Positions 17,821 to 26,736 are shown, numbered from the stretch's first letter. The stretch: 64,000 nucleotides of DNA from Microbacterium sp. ACRRU (GCF_022346945.1 NZ_JAKRNI010000002.1:62001-126000), one strand, 5' to 3'. Notes: generated by a model from the letters alone, not told the origin. Numbers and translations: made by a program.

Positions 17821-17849
17821 GGGGCCGGATGCCACTGGCATCCGGCCCC
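17821..17849 (+). terminator. terminator of glmS with a GGATGCC/GGCATCC core
   Basis: GGGGCCGGATGCC pairs with GGCATCCGGCCCC around a 3-base loop and is followed by TTCTTCGTT. The top of the stem is an inverted pair of the heptamer GGATGCC, shared with the terminators at 25609 and 28080. Confidence 0.85.
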
Positions 17850-17866
17850 TTCTTCGTTCCTGCCCT

Positions 17867-17937
17867 GCACAACTCCTGCAGGATCGCCCCGCGACGCCGC
17901 CGCGGTGGCCTTCCGGGGCGATGGCGCAGGAGTCCTG
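17867..17937. repeat. long intergenic inverted repeat, family A copy 1
   Basis: A left arm with GCACAACTCCTGC and ATCGCCCC is matched, with four mismatches, by GGGGCGAT and GCAGGAGTCCTG about 25 bases later. It is part of a 344-base non-coding gap between glmS and acpS. The same arm motif recurs at 18010-18080 and 21108-21186. Confidence 0.7.
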
Positions 17938-18010
17938 CCGCGCGTCGGGAGGCGCCGGGGCGCCTGCTGGGCAGCCTGCTGCCGCGCGTCGGGAGGCGCC
18001 GGGACGCCTG
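17935..18010. repeat. pair of 32-base direct repeats between two inverted repeats
   Basis: The 32-base unit at 17935-17966, beginning CTGCCGCGCGTCGGGAGGCG, is repeated at 17979-18010 with one mismatch. The two units join family A copies 1 and 2. The whole 17867-18080 block therefore looks like a duplicated or composite element. No ORF in it is credible. Confidence 0.75.
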
Positions 18011-18080
18011 CACAACTCCGGCGGAGGCGCGGGGCGGCTCGCCGAACGGGCCACGTCGGCGGGACCCGCCGGAGTTGTGC
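18010..18080. repeat. long intergenic inverted repeat, family A copy 2
   Basis: GCACAACTCCGGCGG at 18010-18024 is matched perfectly by its reverse complement at 18066-18080 across a 41-base loop. It ends about 70 bases before acpS. Confidence 0.8.
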
Positions 18081-18150
18081 CGGTGGGGCGGCGGGGCGTT
18101 CGACGCCGTCGTCACGGCAGAATGGACAGGATGCCAGGAGGGGAGGGCGC

Positions 18151-18534
18151 ATGATCGTCGGAATCGGCGTCGACCTGGTCGACGTGCCGCGCTTCGAGCA
18201 GCAGCTCGCGCGGACCCCCCGCCTCCTCGAGCGGCTGTTCGCCCCGGCCGAGCGCGTGCTCAAGCCCCGCTCCCTGGCTGCCCGGTACGCCGCGAAAGAG
18301 GCGCTGATCAAAGCCCTCGGCGGCTCGGACGGCGTGTACTGGACCGACATCGAAGTGACGCCCGAGCCGTCGGGCCGCCCCACCTTCACGCTCACCGGCG
18401 AGACCGCGGCCACCGTCGCGGCGCGCGGCGTCACGGCTCTGCACCTGTCGATGTCGCACGACGCGACGCTCGCCACCGCATACGTCATCGCGGAGGCCGG
18501 GCCCGCTGAACCGACCCGGGAGGGCGTCGCATGA
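18151..18534 (+). CDS. acpS: holo-[acyl-carrier-protein] synthase
   Basis: A 127-residue enzyme that transfers 4'-phosphopantetheine from CoA to acyl carrier protein. The magnesium-binding motifs are GIGVDLVDVPRFE at the N-terminus and RYAAKEALIKALG (residues 48-60). Length is normal. ATG 18151 is preferred over the longer frame from 17905 because AGGAGGGGAGG precedes it and the family begins there. The stop overlaps the alr start (ATGA). Confidence 0.95.
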   Translation: MIVGIGVDLVDVPRFEQQLARTPRLLERLFAPAERVLKPRSLAARYAAKEALIKALGGSDGVYWTDIEVTPEPSGRPTFTLTGETAATVAARGVTALHLSMSHDATLATAYVIAEAGPAEPTREGVA

Positions 18535-19652
18535 GGATGGCATCCGGAGTCCTGCGCGAAGCGCTGATCGACGTCGACGCGATCGCCGAGAACGTGCGCC
18601 ACCTGCGTCGGTTGACCGGCGTCGAGGTCATCGCGGTGGTCAAGGCCGAGGGGTACGGGCACGGCGCGCACCGCGCCGCGGTCGCGGCCCTGCGCGGCGG
18701 GGCGACGCGCATCGGCGTCTCCGACATCGATGAGGCCCTGGCCCTGCGGCGCCGGGGGATTCGCGCGCCGCTGTTCGCGTGGCTGCACGCGCCCGGCGCC
18801 TCGTTCGTCGAGGCCGTGCGGGAGGACGTCGAGCTCGGCATCTCGGACATCGACCAGTTGCTGCGCGCGGGGGAGGCGGCCCAGGGGAATCGCCCCGCCG
18901 CGGTGCACCTGAAGATCGAGACCGGTCTCTCGCGCAACGGCATAGCTCCCGTGGACTGGCGCGTGGTGTTCTCGGAGGCCGCTCGCCTCGAGCGGATCGG
19001 GCGCGTGCGCGTCGTCGGGCTGTTCTCGCATCTGTCCAACACCAGCGATGCCGACGACCGCGCGGCGCTGGCGAGGTTCCAGGAGGGGGTCGTGCTCGCC
19101 GCCGCCGCCGGGCTGAACCCGCCGCTACGCCACATCGCCGCGACCCACGCCGCCATCGACCTGCCCGAGGCGCGGTTGAATTGCGTGCGCATCGGCATCG
19201 GCATCTACGGTGTCTCTCCGTTCGCCGACCGCAGCTCGGCCGACCTGGGGCTTCGTCCCGCGATGACGCTGCGCGGCGCGGTCGCGGCGGTCCGTCGCGT
19301 GCCCGCGGGCACCGGCGTCTCGTACGGCTACGCGTACCGTACGGAGACCGACACCACGCTGGCGCTGGTCCCCCTCGGGTACGCCGACGGCGTGCCGCGG
19401 CAGGCGTCGGGTCGCGGCCCGGTGACGATCAACGGCCGCCGCTTCACGGTCGCGGGCCGTATCGCCATGGATCAGTTCGTCGTCGACGTCGGCGACCACC
19501 CGGTCGCCGTCGGTGACGAGGCGGTGCTGTTCGGCGACCCGACGCTCGGCGTGCCGTCGGCGAGGGACTGGGCGGATGCCGCCGACACCATCGACTACGA
19601 GATCGTGACGCGCGTCGGTGCGCGCGTGCCGCGACGGGAGGTGGGCGCGTGA
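18531..19652 (+). CDS. alr: alanine racemase
   Basis: A 373-residue PLP enzyme that produces D-alanine for peptidoglycan. The PLP lysine is K38 in VVKAEGYGHGA, where Glu replaces the more usual Asp of the KADGYGHG signature. The catalytic Tyr lies in GTGVSYGYAYRTE, with GRIAMDQFVVDV near the C-terminus. It is complete and translationally coupled to acpS upstream and tsaE downstream (GTGA overlap at 19649). Confidence 0.95.
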   Translation: MRMASGVLREALIDVDAIAENVRHLRRLTGVEVIAVVKAEGYGHGAHRAAVAALRGGATRIGVSDIDEALALRRRGIRAPLFAWLHAPGASFVEAVREDVELGISDIDQLLRAGEAAQGNRPAAVHLKIETGLSRNGIAPVDWRVVFSEAARLERIGRVRVVGLFSHLSNTSDADDRAALARFQEGVVLAAAAGLNPPLRHIAATHAAIDLPEARLNCVRIGIGIYGVSPFADRSSADLGLRPAMTLRGAVAAVRRVPAGTGVSYGYAYRTETDTTLALVPLGYADGVPRQASGRGPVTINGRRFTVAGRIAMDQFVVDVGDHPVAVGDEAVLFGDPTLGVPSARDWADAADTIDYEIVTRVGARVPRREVGA

Positions 19653-20152
19653 GCGTTCCCGACGAACTGCTGGGCGAGCGCGAGGTCGCGGGCCCCGCTG
19701 ACATGGAGGAACTGGGGCGCGCGCTCGGTCGCGCTCTCGCGCCGGGCGACGTGGTCGTGCTCACCGGTCCGCTCGGCGCCGGCAAGACGACCCTGACGCG
19801 CGGGATCGGCGAGGGGCTCGGCATCCGGGGTCCGGTCCAGAGTCCGACGTTCGTGATCGCGCGAACGCACCCCTCGCTCGTCGGCGGCGCACCCCTCGTG
19901 CACGTGGATGCCTATCGGCTCGGGGCCGCGGTCGAGCTCGACGACCTCGACATCGACGTGGAGCGCTCCGTCGTCATCGTGGAGTGGGGGCGCGGTGTCG
20001 CCGATCATCTCGCCGACGCGTGGTGGGAGATCGAGATCTCGCGTCAGACCGGCGGACGCGGCGTCGACAACGCGTGCGGCGAGACCGCCCCGCACACCCT
20101 CGACCTGGATGCCGACGCGCCCCGGACGGTGACCATCTCGCGGAGGCCGTGA
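19649..20152 (+). CDS. tsaE: tRNA threonylcarbamoyladenosine biosynthesis ATPase TsaE
   Basis: A 167-residue P-loop ATPase that powers the TsaD-TsaB complex making t6A37 on ANN-decoding tRNAs. The Walker A motif is GPLGAGKTT (40-48), followed by QSPTFVI, HVDAYRL and the ERSVVIVEWG segment. The C-terminal 35 residues are variable. Its GTG overlaps the alr stop. In this genome the usual tsaE-tsaB-rimI-tsaD run is split by a hydrolase gene on the opposite strand. Confidence 0.93.
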   Translation: MSVPDELLGEREVAGPADMEELGRALGRALAPGDVVVLTGPLGAGKTTLTRGIGEGLGIRGPVQSPTFVIARTHPSLVGGAPLVHVDAYRLGAAVELDDLDIDVERSVVIVEWGRGVADHLADAWWEIEISRQTGGRGVDNACGETAPHTLDLDADAPRTVTISRRP

Positions 20153-20155
20153 GCC

Positions 20156-21073
20156 TCAGGTCGGCTGCAGCCCGTGCCGCGTCGTGGCCCGGCGGTCGGG
20201 TTCCGCGGTCCAGACGTCGCGCAGCCCCCGCAACGTCTCGTACGCCTGCTCGACGTGCGCGAAGTGGCCGCTGTCTTCGAGCACGGTCTCGCGGTAGCCG
20301 GGGATGCGGCGCCGCGCGTCGCGGGCGTCGTGGCGACCGGCGAAGACGTCGTGGCGGCCGCGGACGGCGCGCACCGGGGCCGTGATGCGGCGCCAGGCGC
20401 CGTCGTCGTGCGTGCGGGCGGCGCGGGCCGCGCCGAGGAAGGCGGCGGGCCGGATCTCCTCGGCCAGCGCGTTCGAGATGGCCGGATCGAGGCGGTCCGG
20501 ATGCCGGAACAGCGGACGAGCGAGCACGCGAAGCGCTCCGGTGCGGCGGAGCGCACGCAGGAACGGGCGCGCCACCGGGCCGAGGGCGCGGAGCGTGGCC
20601 ATCGCCACCACCATCCCCGCGAACGCGGGGAGCCGTACCCACCCGGACAGGGGGCGGCGCATGACCGTGCGGACCGCGGCGCCGGTGGGGGAGACGAGGC
20701 CGACGGCCACGGTCTGGGCGGGGGAGTGCGCGGCGACGTCCAGGGCGACGACGGCCCCCAGCGAGTGGCCGACGACGCGCCAGCGCGGGTAGCCGAGCGC
20801 GCGGGCGACGGCGACGACCGCCTCTGCCGCCGCGGCGGGCGACGGCGCGGGCCCGGGCGACTCGCCCCAGCCGGGCAGATCGATCGCGATGACGTCGTCG
20901 AGCGGGATGCCGAGCCGATCGGCCGCGCCGAGCAGTGGCATCCATGTCGTCCACGATCCGGCGGCGCCGTGCAGCAGCACCGTGGCGACGGCGCTCGCGG
21001 AGCGCCGCCCGGCGTGGGCGACGACCGGTCCTACGGCGGTCGGTACCACCAGTCGGCGCAGCTGTCTTTCCAC
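20156..21073 (-). CDS. alpha/beta hydrolase
   Basis: A 305-residue hydrolase on the strand opposite the tsa genes. Oxyanion motif LLHGAAGSWTTW, nucleophile elbow VVGHSLGAVVALD, acid in VRGRHDVF and His in LEDSGHFAHVE are all in place, so the enzyme should be active. A Pro/Ala/Arg-rich cap region spans the middle. The GTG at 21073 is preferred; further upstream the frame runs through an inverted-repeat element. Its insertion between tsaE and tsaB, usually neighbours, suggests a later arrival. Substrate unknown. Confidence 0.85.
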   Translation of the reverse strand: MERQLRRLVVPTAVGPVVAHAGRRSASAVATVLLHGAAGSWTTWMPLLGAADRLGIPLDDVIAIDLPGWGESPGPAPSPAAAAEAVVAVARALGYPRWRVVGHSLGAVVALDVAAHSPAQTVAVGLVSPTGAAVRTVMRRPLSGWVRLPAFAGMVVAMATLRALGPVARPFLRALRRTGALRVLARPLFRHPDRLDPAISNALAEEIRPAAFLGAARAARTHDDGAWRRITAPVRAVRGRHDVFAGRHDARDARRRIPGYRETVLEDSGHFAHVEQAYETLRGLRDVWTAEPDRRATTRHGLQPT

Positions 21074-21107
21074 GTCTGTTCTTCGGAGCCGAGGCCGTGA
21101 CCGGATG

Positions 21108-21186
21108 CCTGCACAGCTCCTGCTGCTCGGCGCCACGCCGCCCGTCGCGGCGACGTCGCGGCGCCTTCTGCAGGAGTTGTGCGCGG
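21108..21186. repeat. long intergenic inverted repeat, family A copy 3
   Basis: GCACAGCTCCTGC with downstream GGCGCC (arm 21108-21134) is mirrored by GGCGCC, GCAGGAGTTGTGC (arm 21160-21186). The pairing is imperfect, but the GCACAACTCCTGC core is the same as in the two copies near 18 kb. It lies between the divergent hydrolase and tsaB genes. Confidence 0.7.
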
Positions 21187-21299
21187 CGGTAGCCGGTGAG
21201 CGCCCCCGGCGGGCTGCCAGAACCGTCCGAGCGGGGCCGCGGCACCGCGCGTCGAGCCGCCGCGGCATCCGGGTCGAGCGCCGCGGATACCCTGGAACC

Positions 21300-21935
21300 G
21301 TGATCATCGGCATCGACACCTCTCTCGGCACCGCGGTGGCGGCGATCGCCCGCGACGGCGAGATCGCCGCCGACGAGCAGAGCGCCAACCCACTCGGGCA
21401 TGCCGAGGTCATCGGCGATCTGCTCGCGCGCGCCGTCGCGGCCGCACCCGAGCCGACGCACGTCGCCATCGGCATGGGGCCCGGGCCGTTCACGGGGCTT
21501 CGCGTCGGCATCGCGACGGCCCGCGCGTTCGCCCTCGGTCGCGGCGTCCCGGTCGTGCCCGTGCCCAGTCACGACGGCGTCGCTCTCGGCGTCCTGCTCG
21601 CCGACGCGCTCACCGGCACCGAGACGCCGCGCTTCGCCGTCGTCACCGACGCCCGCCGCAGAGAGTTCGCCTACAGCGTCTACGACGGCATCGACGACGA
21701 CGGGCTCCCGATCCGGGTCGGGGATGCCACGCTCAGCCCCCGCGACGAGCTCGATGCGCGTCTGGCCGAGGCCGGAGCCGCGCGCTACGACGCGACAAGC
21801 GTCTCGGCGGCGATGATCGCCCTCACCGCGGCGCGCGCGCTCGACGCGGGCCGCGAGCTCGCCGGTCCCGAACCGCTGTACCTGCGCAGCCCCGACGTCG
21901 TGGCCGCGCACGCCCCCAAGCGGGTGAGCGCGTGA
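21300..21935 (+). CDS. tsaB: tRNA threonylcarbamoyladenosine biosynthesis protein TsaB
   Basis: A 211-residue ASKHA-fold, non-catalytic partner of TsaD in t6A synthesis. The N-terminal IIGIDTSLGTAVAAI and the GMGPGPFTGLRVGIATARA motif identify it. The GTG at 21300 begins right at the first strand. Its stop overlaps rimI (GTGA), so tsaB-rimI-tsaD form one coupled operon. Confidence 0.93.
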   Translation: MIIGIDTSLGTAVAAIARDGEIAADEQSANPLGHAEVIGDLLARAVAAAPEPTHVAIGMGPGPFTGLRVGIATARAFALGRGVPVVPVPSHDGVALGVLLADALTGTETPRFAVVTDARRREFAYSVYDGIDDDGLPIRVGDATLSPRDELDARLAEAGAARYDATSVSAAMIALTAARALDAGRELAGPEPLYLRSPDVVAAHAPKRVSA

Positions 21936-22435
21936 GCACCCGCGCCGCGACGCCGTCCGACCTCGACGCGATCATGGCGCTCGAGCACGCGTCGTTTCCG
22001 ACCGACGCGTGGAGCCCGGCGATGATGCGCGAAGAGCTGGCCTCGCCGCACGGGTGGTACGTCGTCGTCGAAGAGGCCGGCCGACTCCTCGGCTACGCCG
22101 GGCTGCGCGCGGTGCGCGGGGCGAAGGATGCCGACATCCAGACGATCACGATCGCCGAGACCGCGCGCGGCCGCGGGCGCGGGCGCGCGCTGCTGACCGA
22201 GCTCCTCGAAGAGGCCGCGCGCCGCGGGGTGCACGACGTCTTCCTCGAGGTGCGCGCCGACAACCCCGTCGCGCAGTCGTTGTACGCCTCGGAAGGATTC
22301 GCCGAGGTGGGTCGCCGCCCGCGCTACTACCAGCCGGACGACGTCGACGCGATCGTCATGCAGCTCGATCTGCGGGGATGGGCCGCGCGGCGCACTCCTG
22401 ACGACGCGGAGACCACCGGGAAGGGATGGTGCTGA
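21932..22435 (+). CDS. rimI: ribosomal protein S18 alanine N-acetyltransferase
   Basis: A 167-residue GNAT acetyltransferase. The acetyl-CoA loop appears as [19 protein letters not shown] and the RimI-type [30 protein letters not shown] segment is clear. It acetylates the N-terminus of S18 in known systems. It sits between tsaB and tsaD as in most Actinobacteria. The last 20 residues are a non-conserved tail. Confidence 0.92.
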   Translation: MSTRAATPSDLDAIMALEHASFPTDAWSPAMMREELASPHGWYVVVEEAGRLLGYAGLRAVRGAKDADIQTITIAETARGRGRGRALLTELLEEAARRGVHDVFLEVRADNPVAQSLYASEGFAEVGRRPRYYQPDDVDAIVMQLDLRGWAARRTPDDAETTGKGWC

Positions 22436-23535
22436 TGAACGCGCCCCTCGTGCTCGGCATCGAGACCAGCTGCGACGAGACCGGCATCGGGATCGTCCGC
22501 GGTCGGCAGCTGCTGAGCAACACGATCGCCTCCAGCATGGACGAGCACGCGCGCTACGGCGGCGTCGTGCCCGAGGTCGCCGCCCGCGCGCACCTCGAGG
22601 CGCTGCAGCCCTCGATCGATGCGGCGCTCGTCGAAGCGGGTGTGACCCTCGCCGAGATCGACGCGGTGGCCGTCACCAGCGGCCCGGGGCTCGCCGGGGC
22701 GCTCATGGTGGGCGTCGGCGCGGCGAAGGGGCTCGCCGTCGCGCTCGATAAGCCGCTGTATGCCGTGAACCACCTCGTCGGACACATCGCCGCCGACATC
22801 CTCGACGCCGACGCGGGCGAGATCGAGTACCCGACCGTCGCCCTCCTCGTGAGCGGCGGACACACGTCGCTGCTGCTCGTCCGCGATCTCACCAGCGACG
22901 TCGAACTCCTCGGCGAGACCATGGATGACGCGGCGGGCGAAGCGTTCGACAAGGTCGCGCGACTCCTTAAGCTGCCGTACCCCGGTGGCCCCGAGATCGA
23001 TCGCGCCGCCGCGACGGGCGATCCCACCGCGATCCGCTTCCCCCGCGGGCTGTCGCGGGCCTCCGACATGGCATCCCACCGCTACGACTTCTCGTTCTCC
23101 GGTCTCAAGACGGCCGTGGCGCGCTGGGTCGAGCAGCACGAGGCCGCGGGAGAGCCGGTCCCCGTGGCCGACGTCGCGGCGTCGTTCCGTGAGGCGGTGG
23201 TCGACGTGCTCGTGACGAAGGCACTGGATGCGTGCGACCGCTTCGGTGTGCCGCGCCTGCTGCTCGGCGGCGGCGTGATAGCCAACAAGCGTCTGCGTGA
23301 TGTCGCTCTGGAACGCGCGGCGGCCGCGGGTGTCGCGGTGCGCATCCCCCCGCTGCGGCTCTGCACCGACAACGGTGCGATGATCGCCGCACTCGCCGCG
23401 GAACTCATCTCTTCGGGGCGCCGCCCGTCTACGCTCGCGTTCGGGGCGGACTCCACCCTGCCGGTGACCGAGATCCAGGTCGCCGAGGATTCGGATGCCT
23501 CCCGGCCCGCCGATCCGGTCGGGGCCTCTCGGTGA
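22435..23535 (+). CDS. tsaD: tRNA N6-adenosine threonylcarbamoyltransferase
   Basis: A 366-residue catalytic subunit that transfers threonylcarbamoyl to A37 of ANN-decoding tRNAs. [13 protein letters not shown] marks the N-terminus, [12 protein letters not shown] gives the HxxxH metal ligands, and [20 protein letters not shown] and the C-terminal [10 protein letters not shown] complete the family set. ATG 22435 (TGATG with the rimI stop, AGGG 9 bases upstream) is preferred to ATG 22426. The stop overlaps the next start. Confidence 0.96.
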   Translation: MNAPLVLGIETSCDETGIGIVRGRQLLSNTIASSMDEHARYGGVVPEVAARAHLEALQPSIDAALVEAGVTLAEIDAVAVTSGPGLAGALMVGVGAAKGLAVALDKPLYAVNHLVGHIAADILDADAGEIEYPTVALLVSGGHTSLLLVRDLTSDVELLGETMDDAAGEAFDKVARLLKLPYPGGPEIDRAAATGDPTAIRFPRGLSRASDMASHRYDFSFSGLKTAVARWVEQHEAAGEPVPVADVAASFREAVVDVLVTKALDACDRFGVPRLLLGGGVIANKRLRDVALERAAAAGVAVRIPPLRLCTDNGAMIAALAAELISSGRRPSTLAFGADSTLPVTEIQVAEDSDASRPADPVGASR

Positions 23536-23966
23536 GCGCGTCACCGCCGCCCAGCCGCCGTGCGCGCAAGCTGGCGACGAACGCCGAGGCACCGGCCGCC
23601 GCACCCACGGCGGCGGAACAGCTCGCCGCCGGCGACGCGATGGACGACGAACGGCTGCCCACCGCCCAGTTGGAGCGGGCCGCGTTCGGTGAGCACGTCC
23701 TGCCGTGGAGTCCGCCGGCGCCCGTCGTCCCGCCCTCGGTCGCACCGTGGGCTCTGGGCGTGGCGATCATCGCTCTGCTGGTCTCGCTGTTCGTCGGCCT
23801 GCTGCTCCCTCTCGGCGTCATCGGGTTGGTCATGTCGATCATCTCGTTGCGACGCGCGCACGACAGTCGCCGTGTCGCCTCGTGGGCCCTCGGCCTTTCC
23901 GTCGTCTCGATCGTCTTCAGCGCCGGCTGGCTTTTCTGGGCGCTGCCGCAGCTCTCGACCGTCTGA
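23532..23966 (+). CDS. DUF4190-like small membrane protein
   Basis: A 144-residue protein: about 60 residues of Ala/Pro-rich, probably disordered cytoplasmic sequence, then two membrane segments (about 73-95 and 113-137) joined by the basic loop [13 protein letters not shown]. The two-helix hairpin with Ser/Gly-rich helices matches DUF4190-type proteins, which are widespread and uncharacterised. The GTG start overlaps the tsaD stop, so it is co-translated with the t6A genes, although no link to tRNA modification is known. Confidence 0.7.
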   Translation: MSASPPPSRRARKLATNAEAPAAAPTAAEQLAAGDAMDDERLPTAQLERAAFGEHVLPWSPPAPVVPPSVAPWALGVAIIALLVSLFVGLLLPLGVIGLVMSIISLRRAHDSRRVASWALGLSVVSIVFSAGWLFWALPQLSTV

Positions 23967-23972
23967 TTCGCG

Positions 23973-25163
23973 TCATCCCACGCGGTCGGCCAGGAGTGCG
24001 ACGCGACGACCCTCGATGCGGGTGAGGATGAGCGTCGCGGACGCATCACCGCGCAGCGACAGGCGGGTACGCAGCGCCGCGGGATCGACGTCCACCCCGC
24101 GCTTCTTGATCTCCAGCGTTCCGATGCCCCTTTCGCGGAGCGCTCGGGACAGCTTCTTGGTGTCTGCCGGGAGCTCTTCGCGCACGCGGAACGATGAGAC
24201 GAAGGGGCTCGTGAGGGGCGCGTCGGAGGTGAGGTACGCGATGCCCGGAGCCAGCATTCCCGCCTCGAGGGAGCGCGCCACCTCGCCGATGAGACGGGCG
24301 CGGATCACGGCGCCGTCCGGCTCGTGCACGAACGCGCCCAGCGCGTGGGGCTCGGCGTCGGGTGCATCGGCGGGTGCGGTCAGCTCCCAGGCGTCGTCGC
24401 CGCGCACGACGAGGGCCGCCCGTCGCACACCGTCGCGGGCGAGCCTCCCCGACCACAGCACGAGCTCGATCGTCGACCCGTCGGCGCTGATCCACTGCGC
24501 CTCGAGTCCGTCCGGGATCGCCTCGCGGTCGAAGGCCGGACCGAGCTTCACTCCGCCCGGCATGCGGTCCAGCAGTGCGAACACCCAATCCAGCGAGGGG
24601 GACCACTGATCCGAGGACACGCGTCGCGTTTCGGCGTGGCCGCCGGTGCGTCGCGCGGGGTCGAGCCACACGGCATCCACTCCGCCCAGGTCCGCCTCTT
24701 CCGCTCGCCCGTGCGTCACGGTGGCGACATCGCCGAAGGGCGCGAGGTTGTAGGCGGCGATCGCGGCGGTGACCTCGTCGGCATCCACAGCGTGCACCCG
24801 GATGCCGAGACCCGCCAGTCCGAGCGCGTCTCCGCCGATACCGCACCCCAGGTCTGCCACGGTCGTGATGCCCGCGGCCCGGAAGCGGCCTGCGTGCCGC
24901 GCCGCGATCGACAGCCGCGTCGCCTGCTCGAGACCCGCGCGGGTGAACAGCATGCGGTCCGCGAACGGGCCGAATTTCGCCGTGGCCCGGACGCGCAGAC
25001 GGGCCTGGCCGACGACCGCAGCGACGAGATCCGGGGAGTGGCCCGCGGCCCGCAGGCGGGAGACCGTGCGCGCGGCCTCGTCGGTGGTCGTCAGTGGACC
25101 CACCTCGTCGAGCAAGGTCAGGCCCGCGGGCGTGAGCAGTGCGGTCAGCTCGGCGATCTCCAC
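23973..25163 (-). CDS. class I SAM-dependent methyltransferase with THUMP-like domain
   Basis: A 396-residue protein. The SAM motif I is VADLGCGIGGDALGLA (about 122-137), the acidic motif II HAVDADE and a motif IV of DAVWLDPARR. The C-terminal region (IGTLEIKKRGVDVDPAALRTRL) corresponds to the THUMP-like domain of this actinobacterial family. Related proteins are annotated as RNA methyltransferases, but the target is not established. It lies convergent with the t6A operon and divergent from groES. Confidence 0.8.
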   Translation of the reverse strand: MEIAELTALLTPAGLTLLDEVGPLTTTDEAARTVSRLRAAGHSPDLVAAVVGQARLRVRATAKFGPFADRMLFTRAGLEQATRLSIAARHAGRFRAAGITTVADLGCGIGGDALGLAGLGIRVHAVDADEVTAAIAAYNLAPFGDVATVTHGRAEEADLGGVDAVWLDPARRTGGHAETRRVSSDQWSPSLDWVFALLDRMPGGVKLGPAFDREAIPDGLEAQWISADGSTIELVLWSGRLARDGVRRAALVVRGDDAWELTAPADAPDAEPHALGAFVHEPDGAVIRARLIGEVARSLEAGMLAPGIAYLTSDAPLTSPFVSSFRVREELPADTKKLSRALRERGIGTLEIKKRGVDVDPAALRTRLSLRGDASATLILTRIEGRRVALLADRVG

Positions 25164-25183
25164 CGGGCCAGCCTAGGTGGCGA

Positions 25184-25220
25184 AAGTGCTGGCACTCGCG
25201 TTGCATGAGTGCCAGCACTT
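25184..25220. promoter_or_regulatory. CIRCE-like HrcA operator 1 upstream of groES
   Basis: AAGTGCTGGCACTC at 25184-25197 and its exact reverse complement at 25207-25220 are separated by 9 bases. The inner GGCACTC-N9-GAGTGCC matches the CIRCE layout (GCACTC-N9-GAGTGC). Confidence 0.85.
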
Positions 25221-25233
25221 CTCTACACTCGGA

Positions 25234-25260
25234 TTAGCACTCTCCTGGTGTGGGTGCTAA
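25234..25260. promoter_or_regulatory. CIRCE operator 2 upstream of groES
   Basis: TTAGCACTC-N9-GGGTGCTAA, one base from the canonical CIRCE element, ends 34 bases before the groES start. Together with the first box this implies heat-inducible, HrcA-repressed expression. Confidence 0.9.
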
Positions 25261-25294
25261 CGAGTCTTCTGTAACGAGAAAGAAGAGGTAGACC

Positions 25295-25591
25295 GTGTCG
25301 GTTTCCATCAAGCCGCTCGAGGACCGCATCGTCATCAAGCAGGTCGAGGCTGAGCAGACCACCGCGAGTGGTCTCGTCATCCCCGACACCGCCAAGGAGA
25401 AGCCGCAGGAGGGCGAGGTCGTCGCCGTCGGTCCCGGCCGTATCGACGACAACGGCAACCGTGTCCCCCTCGACGTCAGCGTCGGCGACCGCGTGCTGTA
25501 CAGCAAGTACGGCGGCACCGAGGTCAAGTTCGGCGCCGACGAGTACCTGGTGCTCTCGGCCCGCGACGTCCTCGCGGTGGTCGTGCGCTGA
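25295..25591 (+). CDS. groES: co-chaperonin GroES
   Basis: A 98-residue, full-length 10-kDa chaperonin lid protein: [37 protein letters not shown] with the mobile loop, then [13 protein letters not shown] and the C-terminal ILAVV-type strand. GTG start with AGAAGAGG upstream. It is not followed by groEL: a terminator comes 18 bases after the stop and rarD follows, so the GroEL gene or genes must be elsewhere. Confidence 0.96.
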   Translation: MSVSIKPLEDRIVIKQVEAEQTTASGLVIPDTAKEKPQEGEVVAVGPGRIDDNGNRVPLDVSVGDRVLYSKYGGTEVKFGADEYLVLSARDVLAVVVR

Positions 25592-25608
25592 TCGCACAGC
25601 GATTTCTC

Positions 25609-25642
25609 GAGAACCCCGGATGCCTCGGCATCCGGGGTTCTC
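25609..25642 (+). terminator. terminator of groES with a GGATGCC/GGCATCC core
   Basis: A 16-base perfect stem, GAGAACCCCGGATGCC with GGCATCCGGGGTTCTC, with a 2-base centre and TTC after it. It is the second terminator built around the GGATGCC heptamer. Confidence 0.85.
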
Positions 25643-25707
25643 TTCATGCGCGGCAGCGGCGCGCGCACCGAGGGATCGCTGGCTCCGTACCGGCCTAGGC
25701 TGAGCAG

Positions 25708-26646
25708 GTGACCGTCGCTCCACCTTCCTCGTCCGGGGCTCTGCGGGGCGGCCTGTTCGCCTTCGCCGCCTACCTGCTCTGGGGCTTCCTTCCGCTGTAC
25801 TTCCTGCAGCTCGAGCCGACCGGTCCGTGGGAGGTGGTCGCCTGGCGTATCGCGCTGTCCTTCGTCTTCTGCCTCGTGCTGCTGACGGTGCTGCGTGCGT
25901 GGGGGCCCTTCCTCACGATCCTTCGCCAGCCGCGTCTGCTCGGGCTCACGGCGCTGGCGGGCGTGCTGATCTACGTCAACTGGCAGACCTACCTCATCGG
26001 CACCCTCACCGGCCACGTCATCGAGACGAGCCTGGGGTACTTCATCAACCCGATCGTGACGGTGCTGTTCGGGGTGACCGTGCTGCGCGAGCGGCTGCGT
26101 CTGGTGCAGTGGGTGGCCATCGGGCTGTCGGTGGTCGCGGTGCTGGTCATCGTGGTGGGCTACGGCAGTTTCCCGTGGATCGCTCTGACCCTGGCGACCT
26201 CGTTCGGGTTCTACGGCTTGGTGAAGAAGCAGATCGGTCCCTCGGTGGATGCCGTCAGCGGTCTGACGCTCGAGTCCTTCTGGCTCCTCCCGGTCGCCGC
26301 CGTGCAGCTGGTCCTCGTCGCGGCCACCACGGGGCTGACGATGGGGGGCCACGGCATCGCGCACACGGCGCTCCTGGCCGCGGCCGGTGTGATCACCGCG
26401 ATCCCCCTGCTGCTCTTCGCGGCCGGTGCCCGCCGTGCACCGCTCAGTCTGCTCGGCCTCATCCAGTTCGTCGCGCCCATTCTGCAATTCATCATCGGCG
26501 TCTGGGTGCTGAATGAGCCGATGACGGTGGAGCGCTGGATCGGGTTCGCGCTGGTGTGGCTCGCACTGGTCGTTCTCAGTGTGGATTCTCTCGTCGCGGC
26601 GCGACGTCGCCGCACGTCCATATCGGATGTGACCGAGCCCGTCTAG
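25708..26646 (+). CDS. rarD: RarD-type EamA family permease
   Basis: A 312-residue polytopic membrane protein with about ten hydrophobic segments in two EamA halves. RarD landmarks are YLLWGFLPLYFLQL at the N-terminus, LIYVNWQTYL, GYFINPIVTVLFGV, SFGFYGLVKKQ and LIQFVAPILQFIIGV. RarD was named from chloramphenicol sensitivity, but the transported compound is unknown. GTG start. It is transcribed alone after the groES terminator. Confidence 0.9.
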   Translation: MTVAPPSSSGALRGGLFAFAAYLLWGFLPLYFLQLEPTGPWEVVAWRIALSFVFCLVLLTVLRAWGPFLTILRQPRLLGLTALAGVLIYVNWQTYLIGTLTGHVIETSLGYFINPIVTVLFGVTVLRERLRLVQWVAIGLSVVAVLVIVVGYGSFPWIALTLATSFGFYGLVKKQIGPSVDAVSGLTLESFWLLPVAAVQLVLVAATTGLTMGGHGIAHTALLAAAGVITAIPLLLFAAGARRAPLSLLGLIQFVAPILQFIIGVWVLNEPMTVERWIGFALVWLALVVLSVDSLVAARRRRTSISDVTEPV

Positions 26647-26736
26647 GAGCGTTATGGCGCCGTGACCTCGCCGACGCACATCGTTAACGAACGGCAACAC
26701 GGCGAAAACGTGGGGGCCACTAGGTTTAGGACACCA

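Noticed and set aside
17867-18080. CRISPR-like array
   Set aside because: Only two direct repeats, with inverted arms and no regular spacers; no cas gene in the window.
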